Source: Hormiphora californensis (Eukaryota; Ctenophora; Tentaculata; Cydippida; Pleurobrachiidae). Taken from it: a stretch of 64,000 nucleotides of DNA. Both the position numbers and the translations under genes were made by a program. Below, piece by piece: positions 16,716 through 35,967 of this stretch; positions within the stretch are counted from its first letter, which is position 1; each line of letters starts with the position of its first letter. Under the pieces are notes generated by a model. That model did no database searches. It worked only from the letters and a program-made list of their open reading frames with translations, and had not been told where the DNA came from. Location: assembly GCA_020137815.1 (NCBI GenBank), contig CM035352.1:9044416-9108415 (forward strand). Direction: 5' to 3'.

Positions 16716-17200
16716 GAGTTCGAGGATAAGTTAATCACTACGTCATATTAGTTGAATTTGAGGATATATATTGCTGCGCCTGCTGGTATTTTAATTGCGT
16801 TCCTGTGTGTTATATTGTTTTGCTAAACATGGGATGTTTTTATCAAATTTTATGAGCATTATTGATATGCCTTGTCCATTAATGTGATGGGATAGTTTTT
16901 CCAGACTCATTTTTGAATTTCTCTTGATTCTACAAAGTTCCTTCACCCCCTCTCTCTAGACCCCTCAGCCAACCTCTCTCTCTCTCTCTCTCTCTCTAGA
17001 TCCCTCACTCCATCCCTCTACTACTCTAACCCCATCCCCCTCTCCATCTAGTACATCATGGCACCACCAAGGCTGGATCCATGGAAGAACCAAGAGGAAT
17101 GGAGGATGGTATACCCCCATCCCCCCTCTCCCTCTAGATCCCTCACCCCATCCCCCCTCTACTTCTCTAACCCCATCCCCCTCCCTCCCTCTAGTACATC
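16716..17200. other. intergenic between zinc-finger gene and LAS1L
   Basis: 485 bp: an AT-rich probable 3' UTR to about 16935, a short (CT)n run near 16976-16998, and then a duplicated copy of the LAS1L start region. No separate gene. Confidence 0.6.
17050..17116 (+). pseudogene. truncated duplicate of the LAS1L start
   Basis: GTACATCATGGCACCACCAA at about 17051 repeats the true LAS1L start at 17194-17213 (period 143). The copy carries the first about 58 coding bases (to GAGGATGGTATAC) and then falls into C/T-rich sequence. The 143-bp spacing is out of frame, so the upstream ATG at 17058 does not feed into LAS1L. Confidence 0.9.
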
Positions 17201-18586
17201 ATGGCACCACCAAGGCTAGATCCCTGGAAGAACCAAGAGGAATGGAGGATGGTATACGACCTCCTCTACTCCCCAAACCACCCAGACATAACCAGAGGTC
17301 TATCCTTCCTGACCGTCTGGCGACTCCGCTCTCCCCGCCTGCCCCTCGCAGTAGAGTGTACTGGGGAGCTGGTCCGGGCTAGTTTAGAACTGGGCGATAC
17401 CAACTCAATCATCTCCACCTACTCTCTTGCCATTATCCGGTTTGTTAATGGCTACACAGACAGGGCCCAGGCAGGACTCTTTGCCCGACCTACCCTGGCC
17501 CTGGGTTCCAGTCTGGGTATCCCAGAGTGGATAGTGTATATGCGACATGATGCTACCCACAAATCCCTACCAACCATAAGGGAAGCCCGGGCTGCTGCCC
17601 AGTTCGCACTAAGTTGGTTGCGGAGTCAGTACTGGGACGCCCAGGTGGAGCATGTTGCCATGGTAACGGACAAGTCACGTGATATGCTGGAGAGGTATGT
17701 GGAACTACAGGGCAGAGTGGAGGGGAAGAAGGCCAAGAAGGGGGAGTTAAGTGAGATGATAGAGAGGATGTGTTCTCAGCCCTCCTACGAGATGGGTATA
17801 CTGACAGAGAGCATCATAGACCGTTGCCTGGCAACCGATAATAACAAGAGTGTTGTCCCCCTGTTAAATCATCTGAGGAGAGTTAAACCTGTGTTGTTTG
17901 ATGAGATTTGGGTATCTTTAACACGCCACTATAACCCCTCAACTGTAACTCATCTGCGGGCCTTGTTTTCTGAATTCCATCAGAATGACCTCCTTCCATG
18001 TCGGGACTCACTAAGGGAATCAGTAGTCCGGGCCCTACTGCGAGTAGAGAACAACCCAGAAACTAGGGAGTTGTGTCAGAAACTTCTAGCGGGGATTAGT
18101 ACACCGCTAGAGAGGTTACTTAACATTACAACAACCAGTGGTCCAGCACAACAAGTCAGTGGTCCAGCACAACAAGTCAGTTCTCCACCCCTTACTCAAC
18201 AAGTCAGTGCTCCATCCATTACACAGCAACTCAGTGAAGGAGGGGAGATAGTGGGGACACTCCGTCAAATTGTTGAGAGATGCAGGAAGGATCAGGGAGC
18301 CAGTAATAAGAGGTTTACAATGTGTCATGTTAAGGACTGGGAGGGTGTTCCATTGGGATCACTGCCATACAGTGATGTTAGTAACTACAGTGATATGGTA
18401 GTAGTCCAGGAGAAGACGAGGGAGAGGGAGCTGGTGAAGGAATGTACCCCGGTTGTGACAGAAACAAGTCATATTGTCGTTCCTGATGTTCCAGAGACTG
18501 ACACTTCAATACAGAGTGAAAGTAGTGAAGTTGTTAGTAAATTAGAGATCTTGAGAAAGAAAGTCAGACTTTTAGACGAAGAATAA
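17201..18586 (+). CDS. LAS1L: LAS1-like protein, pre-rRNA ITS2 endonuclease, 461 aa
   Basis: Single exon beginning MAPPRLDPWKNQEEWRMVYD. The N-terminal Las1 HEPN domain (about residues 1-150) is clear: FLTVWRLRSPRLPLAVECT, IIRFVNGYTDRAQAG, IPEWIVYMRHDATHKSLP (the RHxxTH HEPN nuclease motif) and AAQFALSWLRSQYWDAQ. In the family LAS1 with the polynucleotide kinase Grc3/NOL9 cuts ITS2 in the nucleolus during 60S subunit maturation. The middle is weakly conserved with a short repeated SGPAQQVS/TQQ segment (about residues 310-340). The C-terminus has a recognisable GVPLGSLPY segment, resembling the FPLG motif of human LAS1L. Shorter than human (734 aa), close to yeast (502). The start follows CCTCTAG by 6 nt. 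CHORDC1 starts 161 bp after the stop. Confidence 0.92.
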   Translation: MAPPRLDPWKNQEEWRMVYDLLYSPNHPDITRGLSFLTVWRLRSPRLPLAVECTGELVRASLELGDTNSIISTYSLAIIRFVNGYTDRAQAGLFARPTLALGSSLGIPEWIVYMRHDATHKSLPTIREARAAAQFALSWLRSQYWDAQVEHVAMVTDKSRDMLERYVELQGRVEGKKAKKGELSEMIERMCSQPSYEMGILTESIIDRCLATDNNKSVVPLLNHLRRVKPVLFDEIWVSLTRHYNPSTVTHLRALFSEFHQNDLLPCRDSLRESVVRALLRVENNPETRELCQKLLAGISTPLERLLNITTTSGPAQQVSGPAQQVSSPPLTQQVSAPSITQQLSEGGEIVGTLRQIVERCRKDQGASNKRFTMCHVKDWEGVPLGSLPYSDVSNYSDMVVVQEKTRERELVKECTPVVTETSHIVVPDVPETDTSIQSESSEVVSKLEILRKKVRLLDEE

Positions 18587-18747
18587 TCATGATAATGTTT
18601 ATCATTTTTAATTTATTGTATGCTTTTAACCTTTAGTTTACATCTTGTTGAGTTATTAAACCCATCATTTTCACTACTCATGTAGTAAGCTATGACTAGT
18701 AGAATAGAAGAGCTATTGATCATTAAACCTGCTTTATCCACTAAGCT

Positions 18748-28007
<9,260 letters not shown>

Positions 28008-28485
28008 ACCACCCAACACCTCCCCTACACATCACCCAACACCTCCCCTACACCTTTATACCTAACAACATCGAACAACAAGGACACACACTGCGGAGCT
28101 GAGAGAGATGTCTGCCAGTTGACACACACACACTGCGGAGCTGAGAGAGATATCTACCAGGTTTTGGGGCTTTTTGGGATTTGCATCACGTGACTACTAG
28201 GACACGTGACTACTATCACGTGACTCTAGGAACATGTCTCAGCAGCAGGATGGTGAAGGATGGTGATGTGTGTTTTTTGTAAAGCTCGATACTCTATTTG
28301 TTTAACAAAAACGAAACCCACGACTTTTGATAGTGCCCCACAAATGAAATGTTCGACCAATATATCTGTCATTTTTATCGTTTTGCACACACGTTTTGTC
28401 TGAGTTTTTGTGCTCCTGCAACCCACCCCCTTCTACACCCTCCAACACCCTCCTACCCGCTCCAATCATCAACGACTAACCTAAT
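28008..28485. other. intergenic / LINE 5' flank with CACGTG cluster
   Basis: No gene. A 45-bp unit with CACTGCGGAGCTGAGAGAGAT occurs twice (about 28088 and 28132). Three CACGTG palindromes lie at 28187, 28203 and 28217, each followed by ACT. This may include the 5' UTR of the LINE that follows. Confidence 0.6.
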
Positions 28486-29187
28486 ATGGCCCTGGGATTG
28501 AGAAGTCAACCTATTGACATCATCAACACCTATCTTGACGGAGATGGCGCCTCTACCGCCGCGGTTGCCGCCTCACTAAAGAAGAAGAACACTGACCCAA
28601 TTGCATGCATGCTGTCTATAATGTTCGCGGTTAACAGCAGGCAAGAGGATAGAGTTAAAGTATTTGAACAACAGATTCTTGACCTTACTAAAGAGAACAA
28701 GGAACTGAAAGAGGAGAACCAGGAACTCAGTGACCGCCTACTCCGCGCCGAGGCTTATAGTGGCAGAGCTACCAGTATTCTGACCAACGTGCCCCAACCA
28801 GCCGGTAACAATGAAGACACTGTTGCCGTGGTAACCGGGGTTGTTAAGAAGATTATACCTGATTTTACCCGTGAGAGGATCTCAGTAGCCCACCGCAACA
28901 AGCAACGTACTGACAACAAGCCACGCTCTATCACAGTGGTTTTCACCCACATCAGAGACAAGGATATTGTATCTGATTTCCGGAAACAGCAACCTCTAAG
29001 ACCCAACAAAATCGGGGTCTATCACTACACCCCCAAGAGTGTACTGGAGAGGAAACAACAACTGCAAGATCTGGACTGTGTAGAGAAGATCTACTATGAT
29101 GGACCGAACCGGATGTTCAGTGTCAAGTTAGAAGGAGAAGAGAAATTCAGACGCAATGTGCTAACGAGAAATGACATTATGAACTGA
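28486..29187 (+). CDS. LINE ORF1 protein, 233 aa
   Basis: Intact frame MALGLRSQPIDIINTYLDGD. A coiled-coil segment (about residues 65-90, QILDLTKENKELKEENQEL) precedes an RRM/transposase-22-like domain (RERISVAHRNKQRTDNKPRS, ITVVFTHIRDKDIVSDFRKQ) and a basic C-terminus. This is the layout of the RNA-binding, trimer-forming ORF1p of L1/L2/CR1-type LINEs. It lies just upstream of a broken ORF2 of the same strand. Expression is unknown. Confidence 0.8.
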   Translation: MALGLRSQPIDIINTYLDGDGASTAAVAASLKKKNTDPIACMLSIMFAVNSRQEDRVKVFEQQILDLTKENKELKEENQELSDRLLRAEAYSGRATSILTNVPQPAGNNEDTVAVVTGVVKKIIPDFTRERISVAHRNKQRTDNKPRSITVVFTHIRDKDIVSDFRKQQPLRPNKIGVYHYTPKSVLERKQQLQDLDCVEKIYYDGPNRMFSVKLEGEEKFRRNVLTRNDIMN

Positions 29188-30355
29188 ACTTTTATCTCGC
29201 GGCCAGGCTGAACTACTTAGTATATTTATTAATCTTAACAATACCAACATTTGTATCAGTACCTTCTACAGAGTTGGTACTCTCTCCACAGACAATTTTA
29301 GTGTTTTTCGACAACATATTCTCTCACTCACTAAATCACGTGGTTTTAGACGCCACCTACTGATAGGGGATTTTAATCTCCCTGGTATTTCCTGGCCCAC
29401 AGCCACTTGTAGTAACTCATTAGAGAGTGACTTTGTAAATCTTTTAGTTAATGATCTGGGTCATACTCAGGTTATTGATCAGCCGACACACATTTCTGGT
29501 AACACTCTGGACTTAGTTTTCACAAATTGTCCCGATCTTATAGATCAGCCAGAAGTTTTAGAACGTGACCAGATCTGTGTAACTGATCACCTCGGTGTCA
29601 CCCTGAACATTGATTTTAAAGTTCGTGCTCTAAAGGGGCCCGATCGTTATTATTATAATTTCGCCAATGCTAATTTCCTTTCTCTTAATGTAGCTTTAGC
29701 TAGAGTAAACTGGAACAATGTTATTACTGCCGATATCACAGCCTCATGGGACCGTTTCAGGTCCATCTTGATCTCTCTCTGTGATCAATATATACCTAAA
29801 AAGCGTGTCAAAGGTAGTTTTGCCCCACTCTGGTGGGATCATGAGTGTGATAAGGCACGTAATAAGAAAGAGACGCTCCGTAAGCGGCATATTAAAGTGA
29901 AAACTGACGAGTCTAGGAATAGCTACTGCAGATCTAGGAAAGTTTTTAAATCCGTAATCAATGGTAAGATGAATAGTTACTTCGGTGTGGGTGACCAGGG
30001 AGGTATTTCCAAACGTTTTTGGTCCCACATCAAGTCATCTAAGAAATCTGCTAGGATTCCGGATACTGTTTTTCGTAACGATATTTCCAGATCTGATCCA
30101 GTAGGTAAAGCTAACTTGTTCAACTCTCACTTCTTTGAGCAGTTTACGTCTCCCAGTAACTATGATATTTCTATTGACTACTCTACAGAGTCTGACCCAG
30201 ACAACTTTCTTAATCTAGAAGAAGTTCACAAGGCACTCATCTCCATCAACTCATCCAAAGCCTGTGGGGCAGATGGTATTCACGGAAAAGTTCTTAAAAA
30301 CTGTGCCGGATCACTGTCGTACCCACTTTGGCTACTTTTCAACAATAGTTTTAGA

Positions 30356-30671
30356 GGGGGGGGTGACACGTAACACTTTGTAACACTTTGTAACATGTGC
30401 AGAAAACTTTTTGTGCACGTTACATGTTACAAAGTGTTACAAAGTGTTACAAAGTGTTACAAAGTGTTACAAAATGTTACAAAGTGTTACAAAATGTTAC
30501 AAAATGGGCATTTTTTGCAACATTTTGCAACATTTTGCAACATTTTGTAACACTTTGTAACACTTTGTAACACTTTGTAACGCTTGTAACACTTTGTAAC
30601 ATGTGCAGAAAATATTTTGTGCACGTTACATGTTACAAAGTGTTACAAAGTGTTACGTGTCACCCCCCCCC
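30356..30671. mobile_element. 316-bp MITE built of TGTAACACTT repeats
   Basis: Terminal inverted repeats GGGGGGGGTGACACGTAACA / TGTTACGTGTCACCCCCCCC, target duplication TTTAGA (30350-30355 and 30672-30677). Removing the element and one TTTAGA restores the LINE frame. The interior is almost wholly 11-bp TGTAACACTTT / AAAGTGTTACA units arranged as an inverted repeat. Confidence 0.93.
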
Positions 30672-30987
30672 TTTAGAACCGGATCTATACCTGATGATTG
30701 GAAACTCGCTTCTATCGTACCCGTTTTTAAAAAGGGTGAGAAGAAGGATGTTTCAAATTACAGGCCTATTTCCCTACTCTCTTTAGTCTCGAAGCTTTTA
30801 GAAGATTTAGTTAGATCTAGATTACTTATTAGAATCTGTGGCCCACTCATTGATCCTAGACAGCATGGTTTTATGCAGGGTAGATCGTGTAATACTCAGT
30901 TGATCCCTTTCACATACTCCCTTGCTGCCGGTATAGGTGATGGGTGCAGATCTGATGTGGTCTATTTTGACTTTGCTCGTGCTTTTG

Positions 30988-31435
30988 GGTAAGCGGTAAA
31001 GGTTGACCCGTCTCCTGAGAATTATATTTTTATTTGGCCATAACTCAGCCATTTCTTGACCAATTTGCAAAATCTTGGGCTCATTGGAAAAAAGACATTA
31101 AGATCTTTAAAATGAGCTCAATAAAATGAAAATTGGCGCAAATTGCGCGGCGTAGTGGCAAAAACGCGCATTTTACGCCATTGCGCCGCGCAAAGCCGCG
31201 CAATTTGCGCCGATTTTGATTTTCTTGGGCTCATCTGAAAGAGCTCAATGTCTTCTTTCCAATGAGCCCAAGATTTCGCAAATTGGTCAAGAAATGGCTG
31301 AGTTATGGCCAAATAAAAATATAATTCTCAGGAGACGGGTCAACCTTTACCGCTTACCTGTCTGGCGCCGCGACCCATCTGAGCGCACTGTTGAGAATCA
31401 AATTGGGGTCTGGCGCCGCCAGACAGCCGCTTACC
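30988..31435. mobile_element. MULE-type MITE (copy 1), itself carrying a 68-bp insertion
   Basis: Terminal inverted repeats GGTAAGCGGTAAAGGTTGAC / GTCAACCTTTACCGCTTACC, flanked by a 9-bp target duplication GTGCTTTTG (30979-30987 and 31436-31444). The arms are long and nearly symmetrical around a GC-rich centre (AATTTGCGCCG). The 9-bp duplication fits Mutator-like elements. The second copy of the family is at 51924-52286. Confidence 0.92.
31359..31426. mobile_element. 68-bp micro-TIR element inside the MITE
   Basis: TGTCTGGCGCCGCG at the left, GGCGCCGCCAGACAG at the right. It is flanked by a direct 9-bp repeat CCGCTTACC (31350-31358 and 31427-31435) which is the MITE's own terminus, so it inserted into the last bases of the MITE. 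A related sequence is at 39936-40002. Confidence 0.75.
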
Positions 31436-32625
31436 GTGCTTTTGACTCCTGTAACCATGATTTAATACTTTCTAAGCTCAAATATCAATTTAACGTAGAT
31501 GGGGAAATGTTAAACTTTATCAAGAACTATCTCATGAACCGTACACAGCGGGTAGTAGTTGATGGGCAGGCCTCTGATACCCTACCTGTTATCTCTGGTG
31601 TACCCCAGGGTAGCCTTCTTGGACCCATTCTGTTTATTATCTTTATTAACGATATATTTAATGAGGCAACTGAGGGCACTGGAATATCACTATATGCGGA
31701 TGATACTAAGATCTGGAGACGTATTGAATGTATGTCAGATCACTACTCTCTCCAAGAGACTGTTAACAACCTCCAATCCTGGGCCGTCCGTAATAGAATG
31801 ATATTTCATCCCAACAAGTGTCACACTCTTAGTATAGCTAGGACTTCTAGTCGCCACTCGATTGATAACTATCTAAATCAGCTTTCATTTCTTCCCTGTT
31901 ATAACTATTTTTATGAATTAGATGGTATTATTTTAGATTATGTTACTGTTCAGAAAGATCTTGGAATTCTTATAACTCAAGATCTAAAGTGGACCACCCA
32001 CTGTTATTACATTGTCTCTCTAATGAGATCTAGTTTTAATCGTTTAAGATACACCTGTTATTTTCTTTCGAACAGCTCCCATAAACGATCTCTATATTTT
32101 TCTATGGTTCGTTCCTTTACTGAGCATTGTAATCCTATTTGGAACAATATTGGTAAAACCCATCTCTACAATTTTGAAAGACTCCAAAAGAGTATCGTCA
32201 AATGGATAAGAAATGAACCCTTAGCCTCTTATACTAATTCCGTTTATTTTAAATACCTTTTAGAACTTAATATTTTACCCATTAAAGAGCTGTTCATTTA
32301 CAATAATCTTAAACTGTTTTACAAGATTCTCCATGATTTAGTGCCCTTGCCTTTGCCCCATTTTATTAGCTTGTCAGACCCAGCTTCACTTAGATATACC
32401 CGCCATAATGTTAATATAATACAAGGTCTAGATATCACTTCTTTTGATGACACTCTGAACATCAGGGCTCACCCTAACCTGAGGAATACTTATTTCCACA
32501 AAACCACCTCGGTTTGGAACTCTATTCCGTATGAAATCAGGCAGAGTGCTAGCCTTCCTGGCTTCCTAGTTTCTCTCAGGAGGTATCTCTATGACTCAGT
32601 CGATATCGATAGTATTTTACCATAG

Positions 32626-32995
32626 ATTTCACATTTCACATTTCACATCAACAACAACAACAACAACAAAATGGATTTATATACCGACTAAATAGACAAG
32701 TACTCTCGATTGGTTCGAAGAGCAATTGCCATTCATAGCGGTTCTCTCATCCTATCTTGACATATTGGTTGACAAAAGGTCGCAAATGGTAACTCATACT
32801 GGTGACTTATAACTGACATATATAGTAGACTTTATTAACTCTCAACACTTGGTGACTGTGGGTGACAAGTATAATCAGAAAAAATAATAACAAAAATGAT
32901 AAACTGAATAGTATCTTAGATTATAAAGAATTATGTGGCAGCAGCAGGGGTGACCGTGTGAGAACGGGGACTAATGAATAACCGAAAAGAAATTA
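32626..32995. other. 3' ends of two converging LINEs
   Basis: The (CATTTCA) and (CAA)n tail of the + strand LINE lies at 32626-32670. The rest is the 3' UTR of the - strand LINE, whose ORF2 ends at 32996; TTTATTAACTCTCAACACTT near 32830 is consistent. The exact junction is not resolved. No host gene. Confidence 0.55.
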
Positions 32996-35956
32996 TTAAA
33001 GACTGATGTCGAAAACCAAATAAGGTCTTTCAGAGAAGGTAACAGTAGCATCGAACAGGTAGGTCTTCAGGCGAATACGGAAGGAGTCCTCTGAAGGTGC
33101 GTCTCTGAGGTTCTCCGGTAGGTTGTTCCAGACATGGGGGAGATATTGGGATATTCTCCTTTTTCCCAGTTTGCTCACTTTCACATTACCAGAAAGTAGC
33201 TTTAACTTGTAATGGTCTACTTTACAGCTCTGACGAGTAGACTTTTGCACTGCAGTATTTTCATCATGTTCCACTAGATCCTGAAGGTACTGAGGGGCAC
33301 TTCCATAATAGATCTTGTACCCTAGTAAACAGATTTTGAAAAATATCCTCTTCTCAATCGTAAGGATATGGGAATCACGGTAGAAGGGGTCCAGATCAAC
33401 TTTCCTCTCTCTGACTCCATGGATGTATCTTATTACTTGATTCATTAGTCCTTTCAGCGGCTTGATGGTAGAGGCCGGTAGGTTGAAATACAGGGCATTG
33501 CAATAGTCCACTTTGGATATGACCAGCTGGGAAGCAAGCATCAGACGTAGAGGTTTATCAATGAATCGGCGGATCTGCCAGAGGTTCCTCATAGTAACTC
33601 CAGCATTCCTCTTGACCATGGAGATTTGACGTTTCATATCCATTTGTTCATCAAGATAGACACCAAGGGTCTTTCCCGATTTTCCAGCCATGTCCATGGG
33701 GGAAATGATGTTCCCATTTAGCTCAAGAGTCAGGTCACTCTCCTCACGTACAATATCCATCTTCTTCTTCTTTCCCAGGATAAGAAACTCAGTTTTATCC
33801 TCATTAACCATCAGTCTGTTTTCAATCATCCACGTTCTTACCTCCTCCAAACATTTCTCAATAGTCTCCTTTGAACCTGTCCAGCCTTCCACAGGGCAGA
33901 ATCCTATGTATATAGTGCTATCGTCTGCATAAAGTCGTATTGTGAGTCCATACTTCTTTACAATAGGTTCTAGTGGTTCCACATACAGGGCAAAGAGGAC
34001 AGGACCAAGGAGAGAGCCTTGGGGTACTCCATATTTGAGAAAGAGCCTAGGTGAGAGGGCATCTCCAATTTTAACTTTATAGCTCCTGTCATTGAGATAG
34101 CTAGTGAACCATTCGAGTACCGTTGATCCAATTCCAAACCGCTTCTCCAGTCTCCTCAAAAGCTGAGGGTGGTCAATGGTATCAAATGCAGCCGAAAGAT
34201 CAATTTGAACGACTGCCACAACATTTCCTCTGTCCATTTCCCCAAGGACATCATCAACGACTCGCACCATATGTGTCTCACAACTGTGGTTGGGGCGAAA
34301 ACCAGATTGGCATTCACCTCGCAGGTCGTTTTTCTCCAAATGTTCATTTAGCTGTACATTAACAGCTTTCTCCGCTAGCTTGGACAGAACACTGAGATTC
34401 GAGACTGGTCTGTAGTTCGCAAGAGAGTCCACATCTCCAGATGTATTCTTGATTGTGGGCCTCACAATAGCCTCTTTCAGTCCTGACGGGAATACACCAC
34501 TCTGCAAAGAAGTGTTCACGATTTTGGTAAGCACTGGTAGTAGAGTAGGGAGAAGCTGCTTCAGCAGAGAGGTCGGGATAGGGTCCAGGTCACAGAACTT
34601 ATCCGGCAGGCTCTTAACAAGGCTTGCCACTTCATCTTCAGTCATAAGACTGAACGTCTCAAATCTTTCTGTCTCTCCTTCAAAAGCACCGGACTCCGTT
34701 GATTTCTTTTCACCCAATTCTTCAATCTTGTCACCAATCTTCTTCTGTAGTTTATCAATCTTGGACTTGAAAAACTCTCCAAACTCAGTTGCTAGTTTCT
34801 CCGGGTTGACCATATCTGGGAGGATAACATTGGAGTTACCCAATAGCTTGCTCAGTTGTTGGTTGAGCCTCTTTTGATCGCGTCCACAGAGTTCAATATT
34901 TCTTCTGGTGTATTCTGACCGTTTTCTGACCTCCATCTTGTTGAAAGCTGACCTTAGTTCCACATACATGGCCCTTAGCTGCAGCTTCTCTTTTGTCTTG
35001 TCCTTTCTCCACTTTCTCTCAGCACGCCGCTTCTTCCTCCGGAGGGTTAGCAGCTCTTCATCCATCCATGGTGTATACTTCTCTTTCTTCCTTCTCTTCT
35101 TCATTGGACAGTGCTTATCAACCAGGGCTAGCAACGTTCCATATAACTTCTCAACAAGGCTATTAACATCCTCTTCATCAGCAGGTGAGGTAAACAGTCC
35201 ACTGGCTTTTAGATCCTCATTAAAACTCTCCACATCCACCTTCGAGAAGTCCCGATACCAAATTGTCTCCGGCCGTTTCCTCTTACTGATCCTCGCAGTC
35301 AGTTGTAGGTCCACTGTAATAAGATGGTGGTCTGAAGTAGTTCCCTCCTCCAAGATCCTAACTGGTTCAAGACAATCCGCTACTGTAGCATCCATCAGGG
35401 CTAGGTCCAGAGTACCTCCATGTCTGTGTGTTGATATCAAGGGAACCATCTGTTTGAAGTCAAACTCCTCGATCATCTCCTGTAGCTTTTTTGGATAAAA
35501 TTCATCAGGCCTTTCCATGTGAAAGTTGAAGTCTCCCATGATTAATGGTGCCCCGACTTTACAGTTTAGTTCCTCAAGGTATCCCTTGAATTCATCCAGG
35601 AAGTGGCTCTGGGTATGAGGTGCCTTCTTCGAGTACGGTGGCCTATAGATGTTTACTAGCCGGTACATCTCATTAGCATTTCCAATAGTAGTCTCTGTAC
35701 ACTCAAAGGTCTTGAAACACTTGGTAGGTCCAGATTTAACACCCAGGTCCGCTCTGTATACCATTGCTACTCCACCACCAATCCTCTGCTTCCTCGGTGC
35801 CGAGTGGATTTCCCATCCTCTTTCCTTTATCTCATGATGTTTAGCATTGTCACCTTTCCTCAGGTAGGTCTCTTGAAGAAGACAAATATCAACAAGCTGG
35901 TCCTCAAGGTGTTCCAGTACACCAGCAGTCTTATTGACAAGGGAGTTGCAGTTCAA
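32996..35956 (-). CDS. intact LINE ORF2: AP endonuclease + reverse transcriptase, 986 aa
   Basis: Full-length frame. The start MNCNSLVNKTAGVLEHLEDQ is already the endonuclease N motif. Catalytic markers: ICLLQETYL (E), IMGDFNFHMERP (D, N), TSDHHLITVDL (SDH). RT: PIPTSLLKQLLPTLLPVLTK, NYRPVSNLSVLSKLAEKAV, VVQIDLSAAFDTIDHPQLLR, YGVPQGSLLGPVLFALYV, LTIRLYADDSTIYIG (YADD), GKTLGVYLDEQMDMKRQIS. The C-terminal HVWNNLPENLRDAPSEDSFR is the CR1/L2 hallmark. No RNase H. In this clade ORF2 nicks target DNA and reverse-transcribes the element RNA. ORF1 ends 11 bp upstream. All catalytic residues are present, so the copy could be active or recently active. Confidence 0.94.
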   Translation of the reverse strand: MNCNSLVNKTAGVLEHLEDQLVDICLLQETYLRKGDNAKHHEIKERGWEIHSAPRKQRIGGGVAMVYRADLGVKSGPTKCFKTFECTETTIGNANEMYRLVNIYRPPYSKKAPHTQSHFLDEFKGYLEELNCKVGAPLIMGDFNFHMERPDEFYPKKLQEMIEEFDFKQMVPLISTHRHGGTLDLALMDATVADCLEPVRILEEGTTSDHHLITVDLQLTARISKRKRPETIWYRDFSKVDVESFNEDLKASGLFTSPADEEDVNSLVEKLYGTLLALVDKHCPMKKRRKKEKYTPWMDEELLTLRRKKRRAERKWRKDKTKEKLQLRAMYVELRSAFNKMEVRKRSEYTRRNIELCGRDQKRLNQQLSKLLGNSNVILPDMVNPEKLATEFGEFFKSKIDKLQKKIGDKIEELGEKKSTESGAFEGETERFETFSLMTEDEVASLVKSLPDKFCDLDPIPTSLLKQLLPTLLPVLTKIVNTSLQSGVFPSGLKEAIVRPTIKNTSGDVDSLANYRPVSNLSVLSKLAEKAVNVQLNEHLEKNDLRGECQSGFRPNHSCETHMVRVVDDVLGEMDRGNVVAVVQIDLSAAFDTIDHPQLLRRLEKRFGIGSTVLEWFTSYLNDRSYKVKIGDALSPRLFLKYGVPQGSLLGPVLFALYVEPLEPIVKKYGLTIRLYADDSTIYIGFCPVEGWTGSKETIEKCLEEVRTWMIENRLMVNEDKTEFLILGKKKKMDIVREESDLTLELNGNIISPMDMAGKSGKTLGVYLDEQMDMKRQISMVKRNAGVTMRNLWQIRRFIDKPLRLMLASQLVISKVDYCNALYFNLPASTIKPLKGLMNQVIRYIHGVRERKVDLDPFYRDSHILTIEKRIFFKICLLGYKIYYGSAPQYLQDLVEHDENTAVQKSTRQSCKVDHYKLKLLSGNVKVSKLGKRRISQYLPHVWNNLPENLRDAPSEDSFRIRLKTYLFDATVTFSERPYLVFDISL

Positions 35957-35967
35957 AGTTCCAACTC

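Larger units (their letters stand above)
29219..32625 (+). pseudogene. broken LINE ORF2 (endonuclease-RT), CR1/L2-like, with nested insertions
   Basis: The visible frame starts inside the endonuclease (ICISTFYRVG, then RRHLLIGDFNLPGISWP, ..VTDHLGVTLNI); about 100 N-terminal residues expected upstream are absent, so the element has an internal deletion between ORF1 and this point. The frame is interrupted at 30356-30671 and 30988-31435 by DNA elements and resumes exactly at the duplicated target each time. RT motifs are RTGSIPDDWKLASIVPVFKK, NYRPISLLSLVSKLLE, VYFDFARAF, SGVPQGSLLGPILF and GISLYADDTKIW (catalytic YADD). The C-terminal KTTSVWNSIPYEIRQSASL is the usual CR1/L2 tail. The stop is near 32625, followed by CATTTCA repeats and (CAA)n around 32630-32670. 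Confidence 0.9.
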
